DNA of 64,000 nt, from contig CALXCE010000001.1 in the NCBI GenBank assembly GCA_944386725.1, positions 84,162-148,161 of the forward strand, written 5' to 3'. The translations under genes were made by a program, and so were the position numbers. Source of the stretch: an uncultured Clostridia bacterium (GTDB taxonomy: Bacteria; Bacillota; Clostridia; TANB77; CAG-508). The notes under the pieces are model-generated. The model had not been told where the DNA came from and did not search any database. It worked only from the letters and a program-made list of their open reading frames with translations. Positions 46,356 through 55,682 of the stretch are shown here, in pieces (position 1 is the first letter of the stretch; every line of letters begins with the position of its first letter).

Positions 46356-47075
46356 TTATTTATTTTGTGTAATATCCTTTACTACTTCTCCTACAACAAT
46401 TAATCCTGCAACAGATGGAACAAAAGATATGCTTCCTAGCACTTGCCTTTTATTTGTTTTTTCTTCTTGCTTCTCAACATCTTTGCTTTGTTGTATTGGT
46501 TCTTCTTTTGAATAGACTACTTTAAGACCTTTTATCCCTCTTTTTCTTAATTCTTTTCTCATAACTTTTGCTAAAGGACATATGCTAGTTTTATAAATAT
46601 CAGTTACTTCAAATTTCGTTGGATTTAATTTATTTCCTGTTCCCATACTGGATATAATCGGAATATTCAATTTATTGGCTCTTACTACCAATTCGATTTT
46701 AGCTGTTACAGTATCTACTGCATCTACTATATAATCAACTGTATTATCTAAAATTTTTTTGCTATCTGGCATAAAAAATTCTTGATAGATTTCTACCTTT
46801 GCATCTGGATTAATTTCTAATATTCTTTCTTTTGCCACTTCTACTTTTGGCCTTCCTATTGTTTTTCTAGTTGCTATTATCTGTCTATTTATATTTGTTA
46901 TATCAATGTTATCTGCATCTACTAATATAAAGTTTCCAATTCCTGCTCTTACTAACCCTTCTACTACAAAAGAACCTACTCCTCCTATTCCAAATATAGC
47001 TACTTTTGCATTTTGTAATTTTTCTATTCCATCTTTTCCTATTAAGGATTCTGTTCTTGAAAATTGATTTAACAT
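46356..47075 (-). CDS. tcdA: tRNA threonylcarbamoyladenosine dehydratase
   Basis: 239 residues of the E1-like ThiF family: FSRTESLIGKDGIEKLQNAK, nucleotide-binding GIGGVGSFVVEGLVRAGIG, NRQIIAT, and SSMGTGNKLNPT. TcdA cyclises t6A37 of tRNAs reading ANN codons to ct6A. Single gene between natA and copA. Confidence 0.93.
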   Translation of the reverse strand: MLNQFSRTESLIGKDGIEKLQNAKVAIFGIGGVGSFVVEGLVRAGIGNFILVDADNIDITNINRQIIATRKTIGRPKVEVAKERILEINPDAKVEIYQEFFMPDSKKILDNTVDYIVDAVDTVTAKIELVVRANKLNIPIISSMGTGNKLNPTKFEVTDIYKTSICPLAKVMRKELRKRGIKGLKVVYSKEEPIQQSKDVEKQEEKTNKRQVLGSISFVPSVAGLIVVGEVVKDITQNK

Positions 47076-47114
47076 TTTTTATTGCATTCCCTTCTTCTGA
47101 TATTATAAACGGTT

Positions 47115-47324
47115 TTACAAGATTTCAGTAACTTCAAATCCCACTTCTAGTATAGCATTTTTAATTTTATCATTTTTAATTTCTTGGTTTGATTCTATGA
47201 CTGCTTTTTTATCTTCTAGACTTACTTCTACTTTCGTAACTCCTTCTATAGAATTTAAAGCTTTTTCCACGGTCATTTTACAATGATTACATTGCATTCC
47301 TTCTATCCTAATTGTTTTTACCAT
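47115..47324 (-). CDS. copZ: Internal start encoding a CopZ-like copper chaperone
   Basis: Inside copA, AAGGAGGAAGG is placed eight bases before ATG GTA at 47324, the first Met of a complete 69-residue HMA domain (MVKTIRIEGMQCNHC). Length, start and CxxC match a free CopZ chaperone. A separate product by internal initiation is predicted, alongside the fused form. Inference from the ribosome binding site. Confidence 0.6.
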   Translation of the reverse strand: MVKTIRIEGMQCNHCKMTVEKALNSIEGVTKVEVSLEDKKAVIESNQEIKNDKIKNAILEVGFEVTEIL

Positions 47325-49646
47325 TTTACCTTCCTCCTTCTTTTTATGATTTCTATTTGTTTTGAATTTTCTTAATCGTAAAGCATTTGCAACAACACAA
47401 ACAGAACTTAAACTCATAGCAGCAGCACCAATCATTGGATTTAGTTTTAATCCAAAAATTGGGTAAAATATTCCACAAGCTACTGGTATTCCTATTATGT
47501 TATAGAAAAATGCCCAAAATAAATTCATTTTTATGTTTCTTATAACTGCTCTACTTAAATCTATTGCTGTAACAACATCTAATAAAGTATCTTTCATTAA
47601 AACAATATCAGCTGATTCGATGGCTATATCTGTTCCCGAACCAATTGCTATTCCAACATCTGCTTTTACCAAAGCTGGACTATCGTTAATGCCATCCCCC
47701 ACAAAAGCTACCTTTTTTCCATCTCTTTGTAATTTTGCTACCTCTTTTTCTTTATCTTGTGGTAATACTTCAGAAATAACTTTGAGGGTTCCTAGTTCGT
47801 TTCCAATGGTTTCTGCAACAGCTTTATTATCACCTGTTATCATAACAACTTCTATGTTTTTTCTTTTTAGTTCTTGAATAGCTTCATGGCTTGTATTTTT
47901 AATGGTATCCGCTACTGCTATCATTCCAAGTACAGTATTTTTATCGGCAAAGTATAATACTGTTTTCCCTTGCTTTAATAGTTTGTCGCTTTGTAAAGTT
48001 ATTTTGTTTGTATCAATATTATTTTCTTTCATAAAAGCTATATTTCCACCGAAGTATTCTATGCCATCAATTTTTCCTTTGACTCCTCTACCTGAAACAG
48101 CTACAAAATCTGTTGTATTGGCTAACTCTATTTTTTCTTCTTTTACTCTTTCCATAATGGCTTCCGCTAATGGATGTTCTGAATTTTTTTCCAAACTTCC
48201 TGCTATTTTTAGTAATTCTTTTTGTGGTAGATTCGTAACAATATCTATAACTTTTGGCTTTCCTTCCGTGATGGTTCCTGTTTTATCTAGTACTACTGTA
48301 TCCACCAAATGTAACAGTTCTAAACTTTCTGCTGACTTTATTAGTATTCCATTTTCTGCTCCTTTTCCCGTTCCTACCATAATAGCTACTGGTGTTGCTA
48401 ATCCTAATGCACATGGACATGATATGACTAAAACGGCTATTCCCATTGTTAAGGCAAATTCAAAACTCTGCCCTGCTAAAATCCATATAATGACGGTAAG
48501 AATCGCTATACCAATTACAGCTGGTACAAATATAGAGCTTACTTTGTCGGCTATTTTTGATATAGGTGCTTTTGAATTACTTGCTTCTTCTACTAATTTT
48601 ATAATTTGCGAAAGTGTTGTGTTATCTCCTACTTTTGTGGCTTTCATCTTTAAATATCCATTTTTGTTAATTGTTCCAGAAACCACATTGTCGCCTACCG
48701 TTTTTTCTACTGGGATACTTTCTCCTGTTATGGTAGATTGATCTACTGATGAACTTCCTTCTATGATAACTCCATCTACAGGAATACCCCCTCCTGGTTT
48801 TATTACAATTATATCTCCAACAGCTATTTCTTCTATGTCTACTTCTATTTCTTTTTCTTCTCTCATAACGATTGCTGTTTTGGGTGCTAAATTAATTAAT
48901 TTACCAATAGCGTCACTTGTTTTTCCTTTTGATTTTGTTTCTAAATATTTTCCTACCGTAATTAAGGTAAGTATGGTTCCTGCTGATTCAAAGTAAATAT
49001 CCATAGAATATCGTTTAACTAACTCTATTTGATTATGCCCTAATCCATAGCCTATCATATAAATTGCAAAAATCCCATATACAGTTGCCGCTGTACTGCC
49101 AATCGCAATTAGAGAATCCATATTGGGTGTACCTTTGCATAATCTTTTAAATCCAACAATGAAATAGTTTCTATTTACATATAGAATTGGAATTAATAAT
49201 AAGAATTGAGTAAATGCAAAAGTAATTGCATTTTCATTTCCATGAAATAAATTTTTTATTATTTGAGGAACCGGTAAATTAAACCATTCATATAACATAT
49301 GGTGCATTGCTATGTACATAAGTGGTATTAAAAAACATATGGATATAATTAGCCTTTTTTTCATGGATTTAATATTGTCTTTTGTCTTATCTGTTTTTTC
49401 TTTCTTATTTATTTTTTTACCTTTATTTTCATCTTCTTGTAATGTTGCTCCATATCCTGCATCTATTACTGCTTTTATAATCTCATTTTGATTTAAAATA
49501 TTTTCGTCATATTCCACTTGCATATTATTTGATAGTAAATTAACGTTAACATTTTTTATTCCCTGTAATTTACTTACTGCCTTTTCAACATGTGAAGAAC
49601 AACTACTACAGGTCATTCCTTGTATATCAAATTTAGACTTTTTCAT
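47115..49646 (-). CDS. copA: Copper-translocating P-type ATPase with a C-terminal chaperone domain
   Basis: P1B-1 ATPase, 843 residues. N-terminal HMA with GMTCSSCSSHVEKA, eight-helix membrane domain with the CPC motif SCPCALGLATP, actuator TGES, phosphorylation motif DKTGTITEGKP, HP motif EHPLAEAI, GDGINDSPAL. Unusually, a second HMA (GMQCNHCKMTVEKAL) is joined at the C-terminus after a basic linker; it looks like a copZ gene fused in frame. Exports Cu(I). No CsoR or CopY gene is adjacent. Confidence 0.95.
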   Translation of the reverse strand: MKKSKFDIQGMTCSSCSSHVEKAVSKLQGIKNVNVNLLSNNMQVEYDENILNQNEIIKAVIDAGYGATLQEDENKGKKINKKEKTDKTKDNIKSMKKRLIISICFLIPLMYIAMHHMLYEWFNLPVPQIIKNLFHGNENAITFAFTQFLLLIPILYVNRNYFIVGFKRLCKGTPNMDSLIAIGSTAATVYGIFAIYMIGYGLGHNQIELVKRYSMDIYFESAGTILTLITVGKYLETKSKGKTSDAIGKLINLAPKTAIVMREEKEIEVDIEEIAVGDIIVIKPGGGIPVDGVIIEGSSSVDQSTITGESIPVEKTVGDNVVSGTINKNGYLKMKATKVGDNTTLSQIIKLVEEASNSKAPISKIADKVSSIFVPAVIGIAILTVIIWILAGQSFEFALTMGIAVLVISCPCALGLATPVAIMVGTGKGAENGILIKSAESLELLHLVDTVVLDKTGTITEGKPKVIDIVTNLPQKELLKIAGSLEKNSEHPLAEAIMERVKEEKIELANTTDFVAVSGRGVKGKIDGIEYFGGNIAFMKENNIDTNKITLQSDKLLKQGKTVLYFADKNTVLGMIAVADTIKNTSHEAIQELKRKNIEVVMITGDNKAVAETIGNELGTLKVISEVLPQDKEKEVAKLQRDGKKVAFVGDGINDSPALVKADVGIAIGSGTDIAIESADIVLMKDTLLDVVTAIDLSRAVIRNIKMNLFWAFFYNIIGIPVACGIFYPIFGLKLNPMIGAAAMSLSSVCVVANALRLRKFKTNRNHKKKEEGKMVKTIRIEGMQCNHCKMTVEKALNSIEGVTKVEVSLEDKKAVIESNQEIKNDKIKNAILEVGFEVTEIL

Positions 49647-49684
49647 ATAGGCTTACTCCTAAAAATAATTAACTTTTATATTTC

Positions 49685-50827
49685 TTACAACTCAATTACT
49701 TTCTCCCAATTTAAATTTTCCTTTCCAAAATGTCCATAATTCGTCGTCTTTGTATAAATTGGTTTTCTTAAATCCAAATAATTGATAATACCCCTTGGTG
49801 TTAAATCAAATTTATTCTCAATTTTACGAATAATTTCTTCTTCTGGAATAGTATTGGTTCCCAATGTATCTACATAGATAGAAACTGGTTTTGCAACTCC
49901 TATTGCATAAGAAAATTGTATTTCGCATTTTTTTGCATACCCATTTGCAACTATGTTCTTAGCAATAAACCTTGCCATATAAGCTGCAGACCTGTCCACT
50001 TTTGTTGCGTCCTTTCCCGAAAAAGCTCCACCTCCGTGTCTTGCATATCCTCCATAGGTATCTACTATAATCTTTCTTCCTGTTAAACCGCTATCTCCTA
50101 ATGGTCCTCCAATTACAAATCTTCCTGTTGGATTGATAAAATATTTTGTTTTTTCATCTAGTAATTCTTGTGGTACTACTTCGCTTATTACTTTTTCTTT
50201 GATATCTCTTTTTAATGTTTCTAAATCCACTTCTTCTTTATGTTGCGTGGATATGACTATGGTATCTACTCGAATTGGCTTAGTATCTTCATATTCAACC
50301 GTAACTTGTACTTTTCCATCTGGTCTTAAATAATTAATGATATTTTGTTTTCTTACTTCTGATAATCTTTTGGCTAGTTTATGTGCTAATGATATTGGTA
50401 ATGGCATAAATTCCTTTGTTTCATCACACGCAAATCCAAACATAATCCCTTGATCTCCTGCTCCTTCGGAATTTAATTCTTCTCCTTCTTTCGTTTCTAA
50501 TGCTTTATCTACTCCTAAAGCAATATCAGGTGATTGTTTTGAAATACTAATGGTTATTTTACAGGTTCTATAGTCCATGTCCAAATTACTGTTATCATAG
50601 CCTATCTCTTTGATTGCTTGTCTTACCACTTTTTCTATGTCAACTTCTGCTAGTGACGTAATTTCTCCTGTGATAAAGATTTCTCCTTTTCCTGCTACTG
50701 TTTCACATGCTACTCTTGCATTTTCATCTTTTGCTAAATAGCTATCCAAAATGCTATCTGATATATAATCACATAGTTTATCTGGATGCCCTTCTGTTAC
50801 ACTTTCTGATGTAAATAATTTTTTCAT
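49685..50827 (-). CDS. metK: S-adenosylmethionine synthetase
   Basis: 380 residues. Motifs: [25 protein letters not shown] and [19 protein letters not shown]. Makes AdoMet from methionine and ATP. It follows mnmA by 32 bases. No SAM riboswitch is possible in so short a spacer. Confidence 0.97.
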   Translation of the reverse strand: MKKLFTSESVTEGHPDKLCDYISDSILDSYLAKDENARVACETVAGKGEIFITGEITSLAEVDIEKVVRQAIKEIGYDNSNLDMDYRTCKITISISKQSPDIALGVDKALETKEGEELNSEGAGDQGIMFGFACDETKEFMPLPISLAHKLAKRLSEVRKQNIINYLRPDGKVQVTVEYEDTKPIRVDTIVISTQHKEEVDLETLKRDIKEKVISEVVPQELLDEKTKYFINPTGRFVIGGPLGDSGLTGRKIIVDTYGGYARHGGGAFSGKDATKVDRSAAYMARFIAKNIVANGYAKKCEIQFSYAIGVAKPVSIYVDTLGTNTIPEEEIIRKIENKFDLTPRGIINYLDLRKPIYTKTTNYGHFGKENLNWEKVIEL

Positions 50828-50859
50828 ATTAGGTCAATCCTTTCTTTGTTTGATGTTTA

Positions 50860-51916
50860 TTATTTTTCTATCTTTCCTCCACCTAGGACGATATCTCCTA
50901 CATAAAAAACTGCTGATTGTCCTGGAGTAATTGCCCTTTGAGGTTCTAAGAATTTTACTTTTATCTGATGTCCTTCTTGTTTTATTTTCGCTTTTGCTTG
51001 CTTTGATGAATATCTAGTTTTTACTTCCACTTCCATTTCTTCTTTTACATCATCTACTAAAAGTAAATTAATATCTGTTACCGTAATTTCTTTTTTGTAT
51101 AGTTCTTTTTCTTCTCCAACAATTACTTCATTTTTAGCTTTATTGAATCCTAGCACAAATAATGGCACTTTATAAGATATTCCAAGACCTTTTCTTTGTC
51201 CTATTGTGTAATTATATAATCCTGTATGTTTTCCTAGAATTTCTCCTTTAGAATTTACGATGTTTCCTTTTTTTGGTTTTATAGCAGAATTGTTTTCTAA
51301 AAATTTTTTATAATTGCCATCTGGAACAAAACAAATATCTTCACTGTCTGGTTTATTAGCTACTTTTAAATTTTTTTCTCTTGCAATTTCTCTTATTTGT
51401 TCTTTATTTTCAAAATCGGCCAGTGGAAATAATACATGTTCGATTAATTCTTTTGGTATGCTCCATAAGACATAGCTTTGATCTTTTTTGCCAGCTTTCG
51501 ATTTCTTTAATACCCATCTTTGATATTCTTCACTATATTCTGTTTTCGTATAATGACCAGTTGCAATATAATTACATCCTAATTCTTTTGCTTTTTTCCA
51601 CATATAACCAAACTTCATATATTTGTTACATTCGATACATGGATTTGGCGTTTTACAGTTTGCATAACAATTGATAAAATCATCTATAATATATTTTCTA
51701 AAATCTTCTTTACAATCATAGGTAAAGTGTGGTATTCCAATTGAGTTGCATACATTTTTTGCATCTAAATAAGTGTTGGTATTGCAACAACTACTGCCTA
51801 TAAATAGTTCTAGTGTTGTTCCTATTACTTCGTATCCTTTTTCTTTTAACAGCAATGCTGATACGCTACTATCAACGCCTCCACTCATTCCGAATCAATA
51901 CTTTTTTATTTTCCAT
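50860..51916 (-). CDS. mnmA: tRNA-specific 2-thiouridylase, read through a +1 shift at CGG
   Basis: MnmA thiolates U34 of tRNA-Lys, -Glu and -Gln. It has 351 residues after one skip. The GGAAGAG site precedes ATG GAA AAT AAA AAA GTA TTG ATT CGG AAT, which stops a few codons later; skipping the C (G51892) gives VLIGMSGGVDSSVSALLLKE, the PP-loop. Catalytic Cys residues lie in TPNPCIECNKY and SEDICFVPDG. The alternative start inside MSGGVDSS has no ribosome binding site and would lose the first strand of the ATP pyrophosphatase fold. It follows sufU by 14 bases, so sulfur relay from SufS and SufU is plausible. Confidence 0.94.
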
Positions 51917-51930
51917 TTATCTCTTCCTTT

Positions 51931-52398
51931 TTAATGACATTCTTCTATCTTGCCATTCCCCTCTTCTTTATTTTTATCTAACATATCTTCTAATGTATGC
52001 CAAGCAAGTAGTGCACACTTTACTCTAGCTGGCATATTCGATACATTTTTGAAAGCAATTGCATCCTCTAATTTTTTTAATTCTTCTTCATTAGTTGTTT
52101 CTCTTTTTATCATTTCAATAAATGTCTTAATTATTTCTTTTGCTTCTTCTATTGTTTTTCCTTTTAGCGTATCTATCATAATAGAAGTAGAAGCTTGAGA
52201 AATCGCACACCCATGTCCTAAAAATGCCATATCTTCAATTACATTTCCATTTAGTTTTAATTCTAATGTAATTTCATCACCACAATTTGGATTATGTCCT
52301 ATTTCACAATAATCTGCATTTTCTAATTTCTTTTTATTGTAGGAACTCATGCTGTGTTCCATGATTAATTCGTTATAAACTTCTGTTAAATCTTCCAT
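51931..52398 (-). CDS. sufU: SUF sulfur acceptor/scaffold SufU
   Basis: 155-residue SufU. Zinc/sulfur ligands: NPNCGDEI, GHGCAISQAS and RVKCALLAWHTL, with the insertion typical of SufU relative to IscU. It takes persulfide sulfur from SufS for SufBCD. Start follows AAAGGA. Confidence 0.95.
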   Translation of the reverse strand: MEDLTEVYNELIMEHSMSSYNKKKLENADYCEIGHNPNCGDEITLELKLNGNVIEDMAFLGHGCAISQASTSIMIDTLKGKTIEEAKEIIKTFIEMIKRETTNEEELKKLEDAIAFKNVSNMPARVKCALLAWHTLEDMLDKNKEEGNGKIEECH

Positions 52399-52426
52399 AA
52401 AAAAATCCTTTCTTTTTATATAAACA

Positions 52427-52594
52427 AAATAATAATAATTTTTGAGAAATTTTGATTGAAAGTAATCGAGTTAGAAATTGTTGAAGACATTTTAGGGAAA
52501 ATGTTCAAACTTGCTTTGAAAGGGTGCCCTAAAATTCGATTACAATTTCTTACGAGATTAGCTTGAACGATAAATTTCAAAAAAATTAATTATT
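52427..52594. repeat. Multi-level palindromic element between sufS and sufU
   Basis: About 165 bases with matching arms at several depths: AATAATAATTTTTGAGAAATTT against AAATTTCAAAAAAATTAATT.., AGAAATTGT/ACAATTTCT, ATTTTAGGG/CCCTAAAAT and TTCAAA/TTTGAA in the loop. It could fold into one long hairpin in the mRNA. Different in sequence from the REP element at 23515. Small mobile palindrome or processing/attenuation structure; not decided. Confidence 0.6.
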
Positions 52595-53824
52595 ATTTTT
52601 TCAAATTTATATATTTTTTAAACATCTCATAAGCTTTATTTAAAGCTATCACAAGCTTATCCACATCCTCTTTTGTATTATAAAAATAAAAACTTGCTCT
52701 ACAAGTAGAATCTATTCCTAGAAATCTCATAAGTGGTTGTGCACAATGATTTCCTGACCTTATGCATACTCCTTCGCTATCTAGAATACTTGCTACGTCA
52801 TGTGGATGAACACCTTTTATATTAAACGAAATAACTGCTGAATGATTTTCTTTGTTTGGTGTTAAGTATAGGCTCAAGTAATCTAATTTTGACAATTCTT
52901 GCCTTGCATATAAAACTACTTCTTTTTCTATTTCTTGTATTTTATCATAACCTATATTCTCTATATAGTCAATTGCTGAACCTAAACCAATTACTCCTTC
53001 TACATTTTGCGTTCCTGCTTCAAATTTATTAGGAAGTGGTGCAAATGTGGTCTCTTGTTCATAGACATATTCTATCATATCTCCGCCCATTAAGAAAGGG
53101 TTCATTTTATTTAATATTTCTTTTTTAGCATATAACACTCCGATTCCAAGTGGTGCTAACATTTTATGTCCGAGAGAACACTAAAAAATCGCAATCTAAA
53201 TCTTGTACATCTATTTTCATATGAGGTATACTTTGTGATGCATCTACAATAACAATTGCTCCTTTTTTGTGTGCTTGTTTTATAATTTTCCTTACATTAT
53301 TGATTGTTCCGAACTACGTTTGAAAGATGTGTAATTCCAACTATTTTTGTCTTATCTGTGATTTTACTTTCTATTTCTTCATCTGATATTTCAAACTCAT
53401 CATTAATATACATATAATTTAGCTTACTTCCTGCTTGCTTTGCTACTTTTTGCCATGGAACTAAATTAGAATGATGCTCCATAATTGAGATAACAATTTC
53501 ATCATCTTTTTTTAGGTTGTCCATTCCATAAGAATAAGCAATTAAATTTAGACTCTCTGTTGCATTTTTTGAAAATATAATTTCTTCCCTATGCTTACTA
53601 TTTATAAATTTAGCTATTTTGGTTCTAGTATTTTCATAACTTTGGGTTGCATCCATGCTTAAAGAGTATGCTCCTCTATGTGGGTTTGCATTATATTTTT
53701 CGTAAAATTCTTCTACTGCTTTTATGACTTGAATTGGTTTTTGTGTGGTTGCTCCACTGTCTAAGTATGTAATCTTTCTGTTTTGTAATATTGGAAAATC
53801 TTTTTTTATTTCAATTGAATTCAT
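52593..53824 (-). CDS. sufS: Cysteine desulfurase SufS, read through two +1 shifts at CGG
   Basis: PLP-dependent desulfurase, 409 residues after two skips. The first break: GTA GTT CGG AAC AAT CAA TAA; dropping the C (G53311) gives [20 protein letters not shown] (Gly172). The second, 139 bases on: TTC TCT CGG ACA TAA; dropping the C (G53172) gives [20 protein letters not shown], whose Lys carries PLP (Gly218). The persulfide Cys region is [12 protein letters not shown]-proximal [10 protein letters not shown], and [10 protein letters not shown] carries the conserved His/Cys. Without both shifts no active enzyme could be made. Lies between a GNAT gene and sufU. Confidence 0.95.
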
Positions 53825-54013
53825 TTTTGTTTTTCCTCTCTTAATTAAACTATTTTATTTCTAATCGAAATTTTATGTCCATCCTCTTAAATCTAAAGGA
53901 TTCATTCAATAAAAAATATTAAACCTATATATGAAAATCCCAAGTGTATATTCATTTTTTATCTCACTTTCAAATTACTATTTTCTATTAAATTACTAAA
54001 TTGTAATTTCTTG

Positions 54014-54526
54014 TTATATTCCAAATTCTTTTGCATATTCCACTATACCAGTTATTTCTGCATCTGTATCATTCAATTTTATTGCCATAAAATTTTCATT
54101 TGGTACTTCAAATGGTGCTGTTATTCCATATTGACTTGCTGGTATATAACCTGTTTTTGAATAATATTTTTCACTTCCTAAAACAATAGAATAATGGTAA
54201 CCTAGTTTTTTTGCTATTTTGTGTCCTTTTTCTATCAATGTCTTTCCTATACCTTGTTTTTGATATTTTGGTAGTATTCCAAGTGGTGCTAATGCTAATT
54301 CATCATATTCTCCTATTTTTATTTTCGTAAATAATATATAACCAACTATTTTATTGTCTTGTATTGCCACCAAAGATAGTTCTGGAATAAAATTATTGCT
54401 TTTTCTTAAATCTACTACTAAATCTTGTTCATTTCCATCACTATGCTTTGCTGTCGCAAACGCTGTTTTTACTACATTATATACTTCATCATAATCTTCT
54501 TTATTTTCTTGTCTTATTTCTAACAT
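54014..54526 (-). CDS. GNAT-family N-acetyltransferase
   Basis: 170 residues with the acetyl-CoA loop PKYQKQGIGKTLIEKG and the strand LAPLGILP; it resembles YhbS-type acetyltransferases (SEKYYSKTGYIPASQYGI). Substrate unknown. It is inserted between sufD and sufS on the same strand, 27 bases from sufD but 190 bases from sufS; the 53825-54013 spacer shows no further gene. Confidence 0.88.
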   Translation of the reverse strand: MLEIRQENKEDYDEVYNVVKTAFATAKHSDGNEQDLVVDLRKSNNFIPELSLVAIQDNKIVGYILFTKIKIGEYDELALAPLGILPKYQKQGIGKTLIEKGHKIAKKLGYHYSIVLGSEKYYSKTGYIPASQYGITAPFEVPNENFMAIKLNDTDAEITGIVEYAKEFGI

Positions 54527-54553
54527 TGCTAATCTCCCCTACAAATTAACTTA

Positions 54554-55618
54554 TTAATCCAATCTTTTATCAATTTCTTGTAAAATTTCTTTTTTCAAAT
54601 CTTCATTTTTAATATTTTCCAAAATTTTATTAAATCTAGCTCTAACCATAAGTTTCATAGCCTCTTTTAATTCAAATCCTCTACTCATAATATAGAACAA
54701 TTCTTTTTCACCTATTTTACCTGCACTGCTACTATGATTTCCTTCTACTTCTTCCTCGGAACATAGAAGCATTGGCAATGCAATCGACCTAGCAGTGTCT
54801 GATAATAACATACAAGCTTCATTCTCATTTCCTGTTGCTTTTTTACATCCTTTTTTGAAGTCAATCGTTCCTTTAAAGTTCTTTTTCGCTTTATCTTTTA
54901 AAGCTCCTTGTACTTCTATATCTATATTTGACTTTTTGCCTCTTAGTTCTCCTATGTAATTCAAATCAAATAGTTGATTATCTTTTCCTAAATAAATTGT
55001 GTTTAATTGATTATCACATTTATTTCCTTGCAAATTTGAATAGTAATTGGTAATACTTCTTTTCCCTCCAAAATCTATTATGGTATAATTTACAACTGCA
55101 TTCTCTTCTAGATTATTTTCGATTGCCATGAAATTGTTCGAATTTTGATTCATTAAATTAACAAGAATCACATTTATCTTTGAATCTTTCTTGGCTAGTA
55201 ATTTAAAAATTCCATTATGAAATGCCTCTATACTTTCATCTGATTCATATTTCAAAACAATAGTGGCTTTTGCCTCTTCATTTGCGATAACTTCAATACA
55301 ATCAACTAAATTTACATTTTCTTTGTCAAATTTAAAATCTATACATATTTCTTTGTTTGTTTTGCTATCCATCGTTATCTTTAAACTCTTATTTGCTTTT
55401 TTCTTTACTTGATTGGTCAGAACATCACCTAACCCGTAAACCAAGTCACAGTTTACTGTAACTTCATCGACCTTTATCCTAGAATCATTCACTTCTATTT
55501 TTACATTGTTAAAACTTCCTATCTTGTTTGGAATAACATCCTTGTCTATCTTAATATTATTGATATTAAAGTTTCTTGAAGTTCTAACAGGTGTTTCGTT
55601 TAATTTTAAATTATTCAT
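54554..55618 (-). CDS. sufD: Fe-S assembly scaffold subunit SufD
   Basis: 354 residues of the SufB/SufD beta-helix family, with C-terminal blocks GNENEACMLLSDTARSIALP, CSEEEVEGNHSSSAGKIGEK and YIMSRGFELKEAMKLMVRA. Partner of SufB in the SufBC2D complex. Confidence 0.93.
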   Translation of the reverse strand: MNNLKLNETPVRTSRNFNINNIKIDKDVIPNKIGSFNNVKIEVNDSRIKVDEVTVNCDLVYGLGDVLTNQVKKKANKSLKITMDSKTNKEICIDFKFDKENVNLVDCIEVIANEEAKATIVLKYESDESIEAFHNGIFKLLAKKDSKINVILVNLMNQNSNNFMAIENNLEENAVVNYTIIDFGGKRSITNYYSNLQGNKCDNQLNTIYLGKDNQLFDLNYIGELRGKKSNIDIEVQGALKDKAKKNFKGTIDFKKGCKKATGNENEACMLLSDTARSIALPMLLCSEEEVEGNHSSSAGKIGEKELFYIMSRGFELKEAMKLMVRARFNKILENIKNEDLKKEILQEIDKRLD

Positions 55619-55682
55619 TTTTAGTCCTTTCTTCTACATTATTTCAATTCAAAAAAGAATGGTTATAATGTATTTTTTGAAT

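Noticed and set aside
49647-50859. SAM riboswitch for metK
   Set aside because: The spacer upstream of metK is only 32 bases and lies within an operon.
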